From positions 1 to 56,166 of the forward strand of contig CBFIAS010000007.1 in the NCBI GenBank assembly GCA_965660635.1: DNA of 56,166 nucleotides. Direction: 5' to 3'. The notes beneath the pieces are model-generated. The model was not told where the DNA came from, did no database searches, and was given only the letters and a program-made list of their open reading frames with translations. Shown here in pieces: positions 1-8,039 of the stretch; position 1 is the stretch's first letter; each line of letters opens with the position of its first letter. This DNA comes from UBA7374 sp965660635. GTDB taxonomy: Bacteria; Verrucomicrobiota; Verrucomicrobiia; Opitutales; Coraliomargaritaceae. The position numbers and the translations under genes are program-made.

Positions 1-786
1 GTTTTCTGCGACGGGCAAACCGGCGGCCCACAAGAGCCCGCGGGTAAAGAGTTCCATATATTCAGCCTGCAGCATTGTCTCATTGTGATGCCCGATGGTG
101 GTGGCGAAAACACGGGTCTTCAAAGGGCCGTATTCGTGGACCCAGATATTCATATGCATCTCGCCGGTGGCATTTGATTTCGATTCTGCCAGAGGGGTTA
201 CGCCGGGATAGGTCTTGGCAATGTAGTAGAGCTCTNNNNNNNNNNGAGTGGTCCAATTTTGCATACCCATCATAACTTCATGCTCGGGTGCAACAATCTT
301 GACCTCAAAGGGATGGTGCGGCCCGTGCCGGGGAGAGTGTACACCGCAGAACTTCCACCAATCCTCGCGTGTGGGTCCCGTGCGGTAGCAGTGCATCGAG
401 CAATGTATAAGCACCGCGGGGACTCCGTCGAGGTGCGGCTTTAGAATCCCTGCAATGTAGTCTGCATCGCCCACCGATGCGAAACATTCGTTGTGCACCA
501 CCACATCATATCCTTTGGCCCACCCCTCATTTTTGTAGAATTCCAGCAGGTTATCGGTTCCTTTGGTACGTTGATGCAGAATCGTCCACTCCACTTTCAG
601 CTTGCTGTTCAAATCGACCGCAGCCGGAATTATCTCCCGCTGGCGGTCATAGTCGTGACAACAGCCACCAGTGACGAGCAGTGCCTTGATCGGCTCCGGT
701 GCTCCGGAATCCTTAGAGAAAACCTGCATGCCAGGCAAGCAGCACGCGAGCAGCAGAGTCGGAATCAGTTTGTAGAATTGTTTCAT
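1..786 (-). CDS. Secreted ThuA-domain protein, partial
   Basis: ThuA-like protein (trehalose-utilisation family, amidotransferase-like fold); the family accompanies sugar degradation genes but its reaction is not settled. From the ATG at 786 the product starts MKQFYKLIPTLLLACC, a signal peptide, followed by IKALLVTGGCCHDYDRQ (about residues 33-49), VVVHNECFA, PAVLIHCSMHCYR and, beyond the gap, KTRVFATTIGHHNE, all usual ThuA landmarks. Ten N at 236-245 interrupt it; the reading frame is the same on both sides (WTT before, ELYYIAKTYPG after), so the gap hides only a few residues if its length is right. The C-terminus runs off the left edge. It starts 27 bp after the DUF1080-ThuA gene and is the last visible gene of that operon. 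Confidence 0.85.
   Translation of the reverse strand, partial: MKQFYKLIPTLLLACCLPGMQVFSKDSGAPEPIKALLVTGGCCHDYDRQREIIPAAVDLNSKLKVEWTILHQRTKGTDNLLEFYKNEGWAKGYDVVVHNECFASVGDADYIAGILKPHLDGVPAVLIHCSMHCYRTGPTREDWWKFCGVHSPRHGPHHPFEVKIVAPEHEVMMGMQNWTTXXXXELYYIAKTYPGVTPLAESKSNATGEMHMNIWVHEYGPLKTRVFATTIGHHNETMLQAEYMELFTRGLLWAAGLPVAEN
236..245. other. Assembly gap (10 N)
   Basis: Ten undetermined bases inside the partial ThuA gene. Ten is a common placeholder length, so the true number of missing bases is uncertain. The conserved ThuA pattern before ELYY suggests only a Thr/Asp-type codon or two are lost. Confidence 0.99.
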
Positions 787-813
787 TATAATCGCATGGT
801 GTCTGGTTAAAAT

Positions 814-2343
814 CTATCGGCCGGGCTTCGGGAAATCCTGATTCAATTCCATGTCCATCTCAGACGGTGTGCGAGAAGGCACGCCGCACTCCGGAACATC
901 TCCCCCTGCCGTCCAGAGGAGGGCATTGAGTACGACCTTACGGAAATCGTCTTGCATCCAGTTCTTATGGAAGTGGCCGCCAGTGAAGCCAAAACCGCGA
1001 CCGCCTCCGGGCCGCTCGTAGGCCCAGGCAACGTGTTGCTTCTGTCCAGCCTCCACCGCAGCCAACACAGTCGGATTAGAGCCGCGGTTCTTGTCCTTCG
1101 CGCGCGATGTCAGGGTTTCTACTGGTGGCAGAGCCGAGAGGATTGGAGTCACGCCTTCCATCTCCGGCCGGAAACGCATATGGTAGTACCACTCGTCGCG
1201 TATGGTGAAAGGCTGCACGCCATTTGCAATCGGATGATCCGGAAACTCGTCGAAAGTGGCATCCCAGTGCGGATTTACCGACCAGCCGATTTCAAAATAA
1301 CCGCCGATCCAATCGAGAAACTGCGGCCCAAGCTCCGTGGGCTCGACCTCCACGCCGAAGTGCAGGCAGGCCACCCCAACCCCGGCATCCGTCAGCGCGC
1401 GGATCTTATCCTGATGCCCCTTCGCCATGTGGCTCCGGTAGCCGTCGCAGTACATCACGACGCTATCCGGCTTGTCGTACCCCACCCAAGGCTCCGGCCA
1501 AGCGCCCTCATCAACAACCTGCGCACTCACATCCAAACCACTCTCGTTCAGGCAACGGGACAATAAATGACAACCCGCCTTGTGCTCATGCGCATTGTAG
1601 CCATGGCTCTTGCGCCCTGCGAGGAAGAGCACTTCCTTCTTGTCGTCCGGTTCCAGGCTACGCAGGCGTAAATTGCGGAAACGCACCTCAATCGGCGGCC
1701 CGGCATGCAGTTGCAGGGCGATCAGGCCACTGCGCAGGCGGTCTTCGGAAGACTCGGAGAACTCAGACACAATGACACCGTTGATCTTCTGGATGCACTG
1801 GTTACCACGGGCGATTATATGATACTCGTTCCAGCCATCTAAATTGATCCGAGAAAGAATTTCCCCGGGATCGCCGACATGCGCAACTACTTCCACGTCG
1901 CCCTTGCTTGTCCCCACAACAGTCTTTTCCCCGCGACGGGCCAGGATCCCCTTGTGCCTTTCCCCGTAAGCCGCGCCCATCCATCTCGCATCTTCCGCGA
2001 TGTCTGCCTGGTAACCACCCACCACCCAGGGACGGCCCTCCACCCGGAAGCTCCGGTACTGGATGCCGCTGTTGTGGTTGCGCAGCTTGAACTCCGCCTT
2101 GAGTTCAAAATCGGCGACATCGCCGCCCTCCCATATCAGGAAAGTGTTTCCACCAGTCCCGTTTTCGGCTGTCGTCTCACCAACGATAGCCCCGTCCTCG
2201 ACACGCCAGAAACGCGGATCACCATCCCAGCCTTCCAGGCTCCGCCCGTCGAATATCGAAACGAAGCCGGCATCCGCCGCACAGGACACTGCAAACAAGC
2301 AAGCAGGGAGATTAAAACAGCAGCGCGATCGAATGTTCATCAT
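814..2343 (-). CDS. Secreted DUF1080-ThuA fusion protein
   Basis: A 509-residue two-domain secreted protein. Residues 1-24 are a signal peptide (NLPACLFAVSCAADA). Residues about 25-230 match the DUF1080 jelly-roll (FVSIFDGRSLEGWDGDPRFW, IVGETTAENGTGGNTFLIW, GIQYRSFR), a family that includes 3-keto-disaccharide hydrolases. Residues about 235-500 form a ThuA domain (KEVLFLAGRKSHGYNAHEHK, GVGVACLHFGVE, GFGFTGGHFHKNW). DUF1080 and ThuA often sit side by side in Planctomycetota and Verrucomicrobiota; here they are in one chain. The gene follows the epimerase gene by 18 bp and precedes a second ThuA gene, so breakdown of an oxidised or 3-keto sugar glycoside outside the cytoplasm is a reasonable inference. 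The exact substrate cannot be read from sequence. Confidence 0.88.
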   Translation of the reverse strand: MMNIRSRCCFNLPACLFAVSCAADAGFVSIFDGRSLEGWDGDPRFWRVEDGAIVGETTAENGTGGNTFLIWEGGDVADFELKAEFKLRNHNSGIQYRSFRVEGRPWVVGGYQADIAEDARWMGAAYGERHKGILARRGEKTVVGTSKGDVEVVAHVGDPGEILSRINLDGWNEYHIIARGNQCIQKINGVIVSEFSESSEDRLRSGLIALQLHAGPPIEVRFRNLRLRSLEPDDKKEVLFLAGRKSHGYNAHEHKAGCHLLSRCLNESGLDVSAQVVDEGAWPEPWVGYDKPDSVVMYCDGYRSHMAKGHQDKIRALTDAGVGVACLHFGVEVEPTELGPQFLDWIGGYFEIGWSVNPHWDATFDEFPDHPIANGVQPFTIRDEWYYHMRFRPEMEGVTPILSALPPVETLTSRAKDKNRGSNPTVLAAVEAGQKQHVAWAYERPGGGRGFGFTGGHFHKNWMQDDFRKVVLNALLWTAGGDVPECGVPSRTPSEMDMELNQDFPKPGR

Positions 2344-2361
2344 GAAACAAGAGTTACAGAG

Positions 2362-3237
2362 TCAAGCTGGTTGACCGGAGAACTCGTAAGCAGGTTTCCA
2401 TAATTCCTTCAAAAACCGTAATCCTTCGACCGCCAACTGCTCCGGGCTGTCATACAAATCCCGCCAGATTGATGCGGCACGGGCGATTACCTGGTTGTCC
2501 GGGGAAAAACTCTCAATCACCACGTCACCTTCATAGCCGACCTCCTGAAGAGCGGCCAGGACGCCCACCCAGTCCACCTGGTCACGCCCAAGGAGTCCGC
2601 GGTGACTGGCGCTGGCATGCACGTGCCCGATATGCCCCGCCGCCCGGCGGATCGCTTCCGCTGAATCAGCTTCTTCGATATGCATATGGAAAGTATCGAT
2701 GTGTATTTTCAAGGCAGAACTATCCACACGCTCAATCAAGCCCGACGCCTGTTCCAGAGTGTTGATGCAATCCGTCTCAAAGCGGTTGAGCGGCTCCACC
2801 GCGAGAGTGACGCCCACCGCCGCAGCCTTCTCGCAAAGCGGCTTCAGCGCCCCGGCAATCCGGTCCATCTGCGCCTCCCTCTCCTCCGGCGAGTGCGCCC
2901 CGCAACGACCGGTGCGCGAATACATAGGCCCGCAGACCACCTTGGAGCCGACCGCCTCCGCCAGCTCAATCAATTCGGAAATATAAGCGGCAGCACCAGC
3001 CGCCTCCGCAGCAGTACCCCTCAAGTCACGGCCATCCCCGAATGCCCCACATAGGACCGGCTCCGCCAGTCCTGCCTCGTCCAGCGCTCCGCTCAGTCTA
3101 GAGGGCGTCACCCCGGAGGGATCGACCACCGCAAGCTCGACCACGCCGGCACCATAGCTCTTGAATGTCTGGATCAAGGGCAGGTCGGCATCCGTGAATC
3201 CCGGACACTGCAAGAAACTGTTCAAACCGAATCGCAT
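2362..3237 (-). CDS. Sugar phosphate isomerase/epimerase (TIM barrel)
   Basis: A 291-residue AP-endonuclease-2-like TIM barrel, close in pattern to ketose 3-epimerases (D-tagatose/D-psicose type). Probable metal and catalytic residues are visible: Glu in VEPLNRFETDC, Asp in KIHIDTFHMHIEE, His in HVHASASHRG and Glu in VIESFSPDN, the two Glu being the expected acid-base pair. No signal peptide, so it is cytosolic. It is the first gene of the minus-strand operon and starts 79 bp from the divergent PAS-AraC gene. Role inferred: isomerising the sugar released by the secreted DUF1080/ThuA proteins. Substrate specificity is unknown; an inosose-type enzyme is possible, but the VEPLN pattern favours ketose epimerase. 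Confidence 0.85.
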   Translation of the reverse strand: MRFGLNSFLQCPGFTDADLPLIQTFKSYGAGVVELAVVDPSGVTPSRLSGALDEAGLAEPVLCGAFGDGRDLRGTAAEAAGAAAYISELIELAEAVGSKVVCGPMYSRTGRCGAHSPEEREAQMDRIAGALKPLCEKAAAVGVTLAVEPLNRFETDCINTLEQASGLIERVDSSALKIHIDTFHMHIEEADSAEAIRRAAGHIGHVHASASHRGLLGRDQVDWVGVLAALQEVGYEGDVVIESFSPDNQVIARAASIWRDLYDSPEQLAVEGLRFLKELWKPAYEFSGQPA

Positions 3238-3284
3238 AAAAAAACAAAACTACCATGAAACCCCGCAAAAAGGCTTGGAAATAT

Positions 3285-3300
3285 TACGCATTTTTGTGTA
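3285..3300. promoter_or_regulatory. Inverted repeat in divergent promoter region
   Basis: In the 79-bp space between the divergent epimerase and AraC genes lies TACGCA-tttt-TGTGTA, an inverted repeat with one mismatch in six. Its position 17 bp before the regulator's ATG fits an operator, but a short palindrome can arise by chance. Confidence 0.25.
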
Positions 3301-3316
3301 CGAAATCAGCATAGGT

Positions 3317-4081
3317 ATGTCATGTATCACAAAAAAACAACAGGTCTTGTTAGAAGAACTCCAAATCAATCCGGAAAGCATTCTCGCTCTTTTTTCCGCC
3401 TTGGGAGACGTCTACTTGTTCTTGAAGGATCGCAGCGGGCACTTCATCGGCGCAAATGAGCCTCAACTTGAGAAACTCGGACTCGCCTCACATGATGAAC
3501 TCATCGGCAAGACTGATTTCGATTTCTTCCCCAGCTACATGATCGCTCACTACGCCAAGGACGACGCACAAGTCATGCAGACCGGCCAGCCCATCCTGCG
3601 ACGCGTGGAGTTGGTGGCCAACGCAGACGGATCCGTCTCCTGGCACGTCACCAGCAAGTTCCCCCTCATCGACCGGAGCGGCCAGTGTGTTGGCATCATC
3701 GGCTGCATGCGCGACTTCGATCGCACAGACAACGTCCTGCAACCCTACCGGCGGATGAACACCGTGCTCGAGCACATCAAGTCGCATTACTCCGAACCGC
3801 TCGAAATGGTGGATCTGGCCAAGGTCGCCAACCTCTCCATCAGCCAGTTCGAACGTCGCTTCCGCGCCGTTTTCCAGCAAACGCCCAGCCGCTTCCTCAT
3901 CCGCTACCGCCTGACCCGGGCCAGCCAAATTCTGGTGCACAGCGAAGCCACCCTCAGCCAGATCGCGCAGGAAGTCGGCTTCTATGACCACAGCCATTTT
4001 TCCCGGGAATTTTGCAAACTCTTCGGCCAGTCACCGGGCCAGTACAGGAAAGAACACGCAGCCAAAGTGGATATGTATTAA
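3317..4081 (+). CDS. AraC-family regulator with N-terminal PAS domain
   Basis: 254 residues from ATG 3317; an upstream TTG at 3161 would run into the divergent operon and adds no conserved sequence. Residues about 22-135 are a PAS sensor (LGDVYLFLKDRSGHFIGAN, IGKTDFDFFP, ADGSVSWHVTSKFPLID, GIIGCMRDFD). Residues about 150-250 are an AraC-type double helix-turn-helix (LEMVDLAKVANLSISQFERR and LSQIAQEVGFYDHSHFSREF, ending SPGQYRKEH). Most AraC sugar regulators carry a cupin sensor; the PAS variant is frequent in Verrucomicrobiota. It is divergent from the epimerase/DUF1080/ThuA operon, which it probably controls in response to a small ligand. Confidence 0.88.
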   Translation: MSCITKKQQVLLEELQINPESILALFSALGDVYLFLKDRSGHFIGANEPQLEKLGLASHDELIGKTDFDFFPSYMIAHYAKDDAQVMQTGQPILRRVELVANADGSVSWHVTSKFPLIDRSGQCVGIIGCMRDFDRTDNVLQPYRRMNTVLEHIKSHYSEPLEMVDLAKVANLSISQFERRFRAVFQQTPSRFLIRYRLTRASQILVHSEATLSQIAQEVGFYDHSHFSREFCKLFGQSPGQYRKEHAAKVDMY

Positions 4082-4085
4082 TAGT

Positions 4086-4177
4086 CCTTCGCTTTAATTC
4101 TGGCATAGTGGTGCTGTAGGTGCCCGGAGCAGCTCAAGGCGCGCCCTTCCGCCACTATCCCGGAATTAAATCGAAGG
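4086..4177. repeat. Palindromic repeat element, short form
   Basis: About 92 bp with terminal inverted repeats: left arm CTTCGCTTTAATTCTGGCAT followed by AGTGG, right arm (reverse complement) CTTCGATTTAATTCCGGGAT followed by AGTGG, three mismatches in 25. The interior includes GGTGCCCGGAGC. A longer relative lies at 34535-34681 in inverted orientation with the same arms and core. It starts 5 bp after the AraC stop and its right arm supplies the last codons and stop of the glycosyltransferase gene. No transposase is encoded, so it is a MITE/REP-like non-autonomous element. Confidence 0.7.
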
Positions 4178-4930
4178 GGTATAATACGCCCCCGATTTCA
4201 GGCGCTTGCGAATCCGCCAAAGACCGGCGGCCATCCGCCATGCATCCAGCAGGGGACGCATTTTTCCGCGGGGCATCTCGCGCCAGGGGATGGCAAGCTC
4301 TTCGATCCGGCAGCCATGGCACCTCAGGGCCAGAAGCAGTTCCACGTCGAAAATAAAACCGGACTCCCGGAGCTTGTGCGAGACCGCTCGGTAGCCGCGC
4401 CCCGGCAGGATCTTGATGCCGCACTGGGTATCCGAAAAATGCAGGCCGGTCAGGCGGCGTACAAGAAAGGCAAACAGGCCAGAGGAAAGTAAACGCCCTG
4501 CCGGACGCTTTACCGGTGCTTCCTCCGAGTCACGCCGCACCCCGACACAACCTCCGTCCTTTCCCTGCTCGATCGCGCCCCGGATCAAACGCAGCACGGT
4601 GTCCGGGTCGATCGCGCCATCGGCATCGACAAATCCGACCCAGTCCGCTTCCGGATAGGAGTTCCATGCCCGGTATACAGCTCCTCCCTTGCGGCTGCGC
4701 TCTGAGGCAAAGAGACACTCCACTCGCGAGTAGATCGCCCGAAGATCCTCCACCAGCCGCCGGAGCTTCGCCTGCTCTTCTTCCGAAGATCCATCATCCG
4801 AGACCACCCAGCGCACCGGCAGGCCGGAAGCCGAGAGGGCCTTCGCCAGGAAGGGCGCATACCGCCCGAAGCGGGCGCTGTCATTCCAAACTGGAACCAC
4901 TAATAAAACGCTGTCTTGCTGCTCAAACAC
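4166..4930 (-). CDS. Glycosyltransferase family 2
   Basis: About 254 residues from a GTG at 4930 (a TTG at 4972 would add 14 residues). A GT-A fold is shown by VLLVVPVWNDSARFGRY at the N-terminus, the nucleotide-binding VVSDDGSSEEE, the DxD metal site in WVGFVDADGAIDPDTV and the family-typical DTQCGIKIL. The pattern resembles polyprenyl-phosphate mannose/glucose synthases, which load a lipid carrier at the membrane. The divergent neighbour is an Agl23-type membrane glycosyltransferase that could use such a lipid-linked sugar. The last codons (YTPSI and stop) lie inside the palindromic repeat at 4086-4177, so the C-terminus may have been changed by insertion of that element. Confidence 0.85.
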   Translation of the reverse strand: MFEQQDSVLLVVPVWNDSARFGRYAPFLAKALSASGLPVRWVVSDDGSSEEEQAKLRRLVEDLRAIYSRVECLFASERSRKGGAVYRAWNSYPEADWVGFVDADGAIDPDTVLRLIRGAIEQGKDGGCVGVRRDSEEAPVKRPAGRLLSSGLFAFLVRRLTGLHFSDTQCGIKILPGRGYRAVSHKLRESGFIFDVELLLALRCHGCRIEELAIPWREMPRGKMRPLLDAWRMAAGLWRIRKRLKSGAYYTPSI

Positions 4931-4975
4931 AACTAGCAGGATTGCCCGCGCGTGCCCCCGCCGCAATGGCAAAGC

Positions 4976-6520
4976 ATGATTTGCATGGACGAAGGCGATC
5001 TGCTTTTTTTAATGCCGAAGATGACCCAGCGCAGTCTCATATGGATCGGGTGGCTTGCCACCATCACCCTGGCCGCCTGGCTTCGCTTGATCAATTTGGA
5101 GATAGCCCCCATCCACGCGGACGAGGCAACTGGAGCCAGGATCCTGGCCCAGAGGCTGGAAGGGCAACCGTATGATTTCGACCCGAAGCATTTCCACGGC
5201 CCAATTCTCGGTGCGGTTACTGCACCCATTGCGCGGATCCGCGGGGAAAACAGCTGGCCGGAACTATCACTCTACACCCTGCGGATCGGGCCCGTGCTCG
5301 CAGGCATGGCCACCGTGCTCACCCCCCTGTTGTGGATCCGGCGCTTTGGCGCAGCACCTCCCCTGGGCGCAGCTGCCCTGCTCGCCAGTTCCCCCCTTCT
5401 CGTCTACTACAACCGGATATACATCCATGAAAGCTGGCTGCTGCTCTTTGGCATCCTCGCGCTGGCAGCACTGCACCGGCTGGCAAGCAAGCCGGGATGG
5501 CTCGCAGCCGCCTTGTCCGGGCTTTGCACCGGCCTCATGTTTGCCACGAAAGAGACTTTTGCCATCTCCATCCTGGCCTGGGGAGCCGCCTGCGCCTGCC
5601 TGCTGTTCCGATGGAGGCAAACGCCCTTCCGCCAATACCTTGCCCCCGCGGCCCTGGCGGCTTTCGTCGCCTTTGCCACCGGCAGTCTCTTCTACAGCGA
5701 TGGATTCCGCGACTGGCAGGGCGTGCTGGACTCGGTCAAGACCTACTTCGTTTACGAGACCACACCGGGACACGAGAAGCCTGCCACCTACTACCTGCAC
5801 CTTATCCTTTGGCCGAAACAAGCCCTCGGCATCTGGTGGACAGAGGTGGCCGTTGTCCTGCTCGCGGCTGCCGGGTTCCTGCGCGGGGTTTTCCATGGCC
5901 CGGACAGGGCACCCTGGATTTTCCTCGCTGCCGCCGTCCTCGTCCACTTGCTCATCTACAGCTGGATCGACTACAAAACACCCTGGCTCATGCTCCTTCC
6001 CTGGGCCCATGCCTGCCTTCTTGCCGGGCTCGCATTCAGCAATGTCCAGTCCCTGCGCCCAGCCCTCAAAACCTGCCTCGCCCTGCTCCTCGTCGGCGCC
6101 ACTGCCTTCCAAGCCCGGCAAAGCCTGCACGCCACCGGACGCCACACCAACGACGAGCGCAATCCCTATGCCTACGTGCCGACCAGTCGCGATGCCCCAA
6201 GAATCACCGCATGGCTGCGGCAAATTCAGAATCTGCCCGGAACGCCTTCAATCAATCCGGTCGCCGTTGTGGGCCAGCAATACTGGCCCCTGCCATGGTA
6301 CCTGCGGGAATTCGAAACGATTAGCTACTGGCCAAGTCCCAGCGCGACATTGAGCCAGTTGCCCGTTGTCCTTGCCATGCCCGGGCAGGTACACGCCTGC
6401 AATGCACTCCTGCAGAACAGCCATGCCAGTTTCCCGAGAACCCTGCGGAACAACGTGCCCGTCCGTCTGTACCTCCGGAACGATATTTGGAGCCTGTGGA
6501 TCAACAGCCCGTCACAATGA
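4976..6520 (+). CDS. Agl23-type membrane glycosyltransferase (GT39-like)
   Basis: About 514 residues, a polytopic membrane protein of the TIGR03663 group ('flippase activity-associated protein Agl23'), related to PMT/ArnT GT-C enzymes. Visible: a first membrane helix IWIGWLATITLAAWLRL, then the acidic loop IHADEATGARILAQRLEG carrying the DE expected of GT-C catalysis, the family's PYDFDPKHFHGPIL, and the arginine/tyrosine-rich LLVYYNRIYIHESWL. Many hydrophobic helices follow to about residue 380, then a soluble C-terminal part. The start is uncertain: ATG at 4976, 4985, 5012 and 5021 are in frame and none has a good ribosome site. Inference: transfer of a lipid-linked sugar outside the cytoplasm. 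Confidence 0.85.
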   Translation: MICMDEGDLLFLMPKMTQRSLIWIGWLATITLAAWLRLINLEIAPIHADEATGARILAQRLEGQPYDFDPKHFHGPILGAVTAPIARIRGENSWPELSLYTLRIGPVLAGMATVLTPLLWIRRFGAAPPLGAAALLASSPLLVYYNRIYIHESWLLLFGILALAALHRLASKPGWLAAALSGLCTGLMFATKETFAISILAWGAACACLLFRWRQTPFRQYLAPAALAAFVAFATGSLFYSDGFRDWQGVLDSVKTYFVYETTPGHEKPATYYLHLILWPKQALGIWWTEVAVVLLAAAGFLRGVFHGPDRAPWIFLAAAVLVHLLIYSWIDYKTPWLMLLPWAHACLLAGLAFSNVQSLRPALKTCLALLLVGATAFQARQSLHATGRHTNDERNPYAYVPTSRDAPRITAWLRQIQNLPGTPSINPVAVVGQQYWPLPWYLREFETISYWPSPSATLSQLPVVLAMPGQVHACNALLQNSHASFPRTLRNNVPVRLYLRNDIWSLWINSPSQ

Positions 6521-7317
6521 AAGACCTGCACAAGTATGAGCACGAGGCGATGAAGACCGTCTTCTCTCTGTCTATCATTGAAGGCGACCCGGGGCTGGCC
6601 CGCGATTCAGCCCGCTCAGCCATCCAGTTGCTGGACCAAATCGAAAACTGCCTCAGCCGTTACATCGAAGGCAGCGATGTCTGGCAGATCAACCACATGC
6701 AGACCGGGCAATCTATCTTCATCAGCGAACTCAGCTACGACTGTATCCGCCTGGGACTTGAGGCCCGAGAGCAAACAGGCGGCCTGTTTGACATCACACT
6801 CGGACGGCAAATCGAGCACCAGAAGAGCCGCGAGGATAGCCCGCAGCCGGAGTTGGCAGGCCACCTGCAAATCGATCCCGCCCGGCCTCGTGTCCATTGC
6901 CTCGAGGCCGGGCGGGAGATCGACTTGGGAGGCATCGGTAAAGGCTACGCCCTCGACTGCATGGCGGCACGCCTAAAGGAATGGGGCATTCGTGCCGCCC
7001 TGCTCTCCGCCGGGTCCAGCTCCCAACTGGCCTTCGGCGAAAAAGCCTGGCAGATTCAACTTGAAGGCGAGTCCTCCAACCAAGTGGTGCAGTTGAAGAA
7101 CCAGGCGATCAGTGCATCGGGCACCCGCATCCAGGGCGCGCACATCCTTTATCCCGGAAGCGATGGCCAGCGCCCGCAGCCGCATGCATGCGTCCGGGTA
7201 TTGGATGACTCCGCCACCGCTGCCGATGTGTGGTCCACCGCCACCATGCTCATGACAAAAGAAGAAATCAACGCACTCATCGAAGGGGGCGCGGAAATCC
7301 TCCTGGATGGAGTGTAA
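6517..7317 (+). CDS. apbE: FAD:protein FMN transferase (ApbE family)
   Basis: 266 residues from ATG 6517, which overlaps the previous stop in ATGA; a TTG at 6487 is less likely. ApbE moves FMN from FAD onto Thr/Ser of flavoproteins such as RnfG and NqrC. The signature REIDLGGIGKGYALDCMA (near residue 140) is intact, along with GGLFDITLG and LLSAGSSSQLAFGE; the Asp/Thr metal site region is SATAADVWSTATML. Length is somewhat below the usual 300 or more, and there is no signal peptide or lipobox, whereas many ApbE proteins are periplasmic lipoproteins. It is translationally coupled to the Agl23-type gene, but no functional tie is apparent. Confidence 0.88.
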   Translation: MKDLHKYEHEAMKTVFSLSIIEGDPGLARDSARSAIQLLDQIENCLSRYIEGSDVWQINHMQTGQSIFISELSYDCIRLGLEAREQTGGLFDITLGRQIEHQKSREDSPQPELAGHLQIDPARPRVHCLEAGREIDLGGIGKGYALDCMAARLKEWGIRAALLSAGSSSQLAFGEKAWQIQLEGESSNQVVQLKNQAISASGTRIQGAHILYPGSDGQRPQPHACVRVLDDSATAADVWSTATMLMTKEEINALIEGGAEILLDGV

Positions 7318-7364
7318 AAGCGGTACCGCGTCGCGGGAATCTGCAGCTACAACACATATTTTGG

Positions 7365-8039
7365 CTACTCGTCCTTAGACTCTTCCGCATCGTACCACGC
7401 CTGCACCCGTTCCATCACCTCAGTATCCGAAGCAGCCTCCTCAAAGGAGAGGGATGCCGAGTTGATGCAGTAGCGCAGGCCAGTCGGCGCGGGGCCATCG
7501 CGGAAAACATGCCCCTGATGCGATCCGCAGACCGCGCAGTGCACCTCCGTGCGGATCATCCCGTAGCTTGTGTCGCGGTGCTCTCCTAGGGTGCGCCCGT
7601 CGATCGGGCGGGTGAAGCTTGGCCAGCCCGTCCCGGAGTCGAACTTGTCGGCACTGCTGAAGAGCGGTGTTCCGCAACCGACGCATCGGTAGAGTCCCGT
7701 GCGCTTGTTGTCGTGGTAGGGATTTTGAAACGGGCGCTCCGTACCCTGCTCCCTCGCCACATGATACTGCAATTCAGTCAACTGCTCCCTCCACTCCGCT
7801 TCCGTGCGCTGCACCGGGTACTCCCCGGAATCAAGGTCCACATGCGAAGGCAATCCGCAGGCCGCGGCGCAAGCGATGATCTCGTCGCCAGAGCTTTGGG
7901 CGGAGCCGTCTGTTTCCGGAGTGCTGGTGGAAGTTGTCTCTTTGTCCTGCATGGCGAAAAGGAAGGAGCCCATCAGAGTAACCGTCAAAACAAGAAAAGG
8001 AAGGGAGCGCATGGCGCAACAGGAGCAGTCGGTTTTCAT
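7365..8039 (-). CDS. msrB: Peptide-methionine (R)-S-oxide reductase, exported
   Basis: 224 residues. An N-terminal hydrophobic segment (MRSLPFLVLTVTLMGSFLF) acts as export signal or anchor, followed by a low-complexity Thr/Ser linker and the MsrB domain from about residue 80. Zinc cysteines are CVGC and CAVCGSHQGH; the catalytic motif is RYCINSASL, and GWPSFTRPI is present. It reduces methionine-R-sulfoxide in damaged proteins, here probably in the periplasm. A second start (internal MRSL) would trim nine residues. It overlaps the phosphatase gene upstream by 4 bp (ATGA) and is third in a minus-strand operon. The divergent lipid/ECF operon suggests a common oxidative-stress theme (inference). 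Confidence 0.93.
   Translation of the reverse strand: MKTDCSCCAMRSLPFLVLTVTLMGSFLFAMQDKETTSTSTPETDGSAQSSGDEIIACAAACGLPSHVDLDSGEYPVQRTEAEWREQLTELQYHVAREQGTERPFQNPYHDNKRTGLYRCVGCGTPLFSSADKFDSGTGWPSFTRPIDGRTLGEHRDTSYGMIRTEVHCAVCGSHQGHVFRDGPAPTGLRYCINSASLSFEEAASDTEVMERVQAWYDAEESKDE

Noticed and set aside
3161..3316. N-terminal extension of the PAS-AraC protein from a TTG
   Set aside because: It would overlap the divergent epimerase gene and lacks conserved sequence; ATG 3317 gives a normal PAS start.
7320..7329. GCGGTACCGC palindrome between apbE and msrB as terminator
   Set aside because: No loop and no T-tract on either strand.
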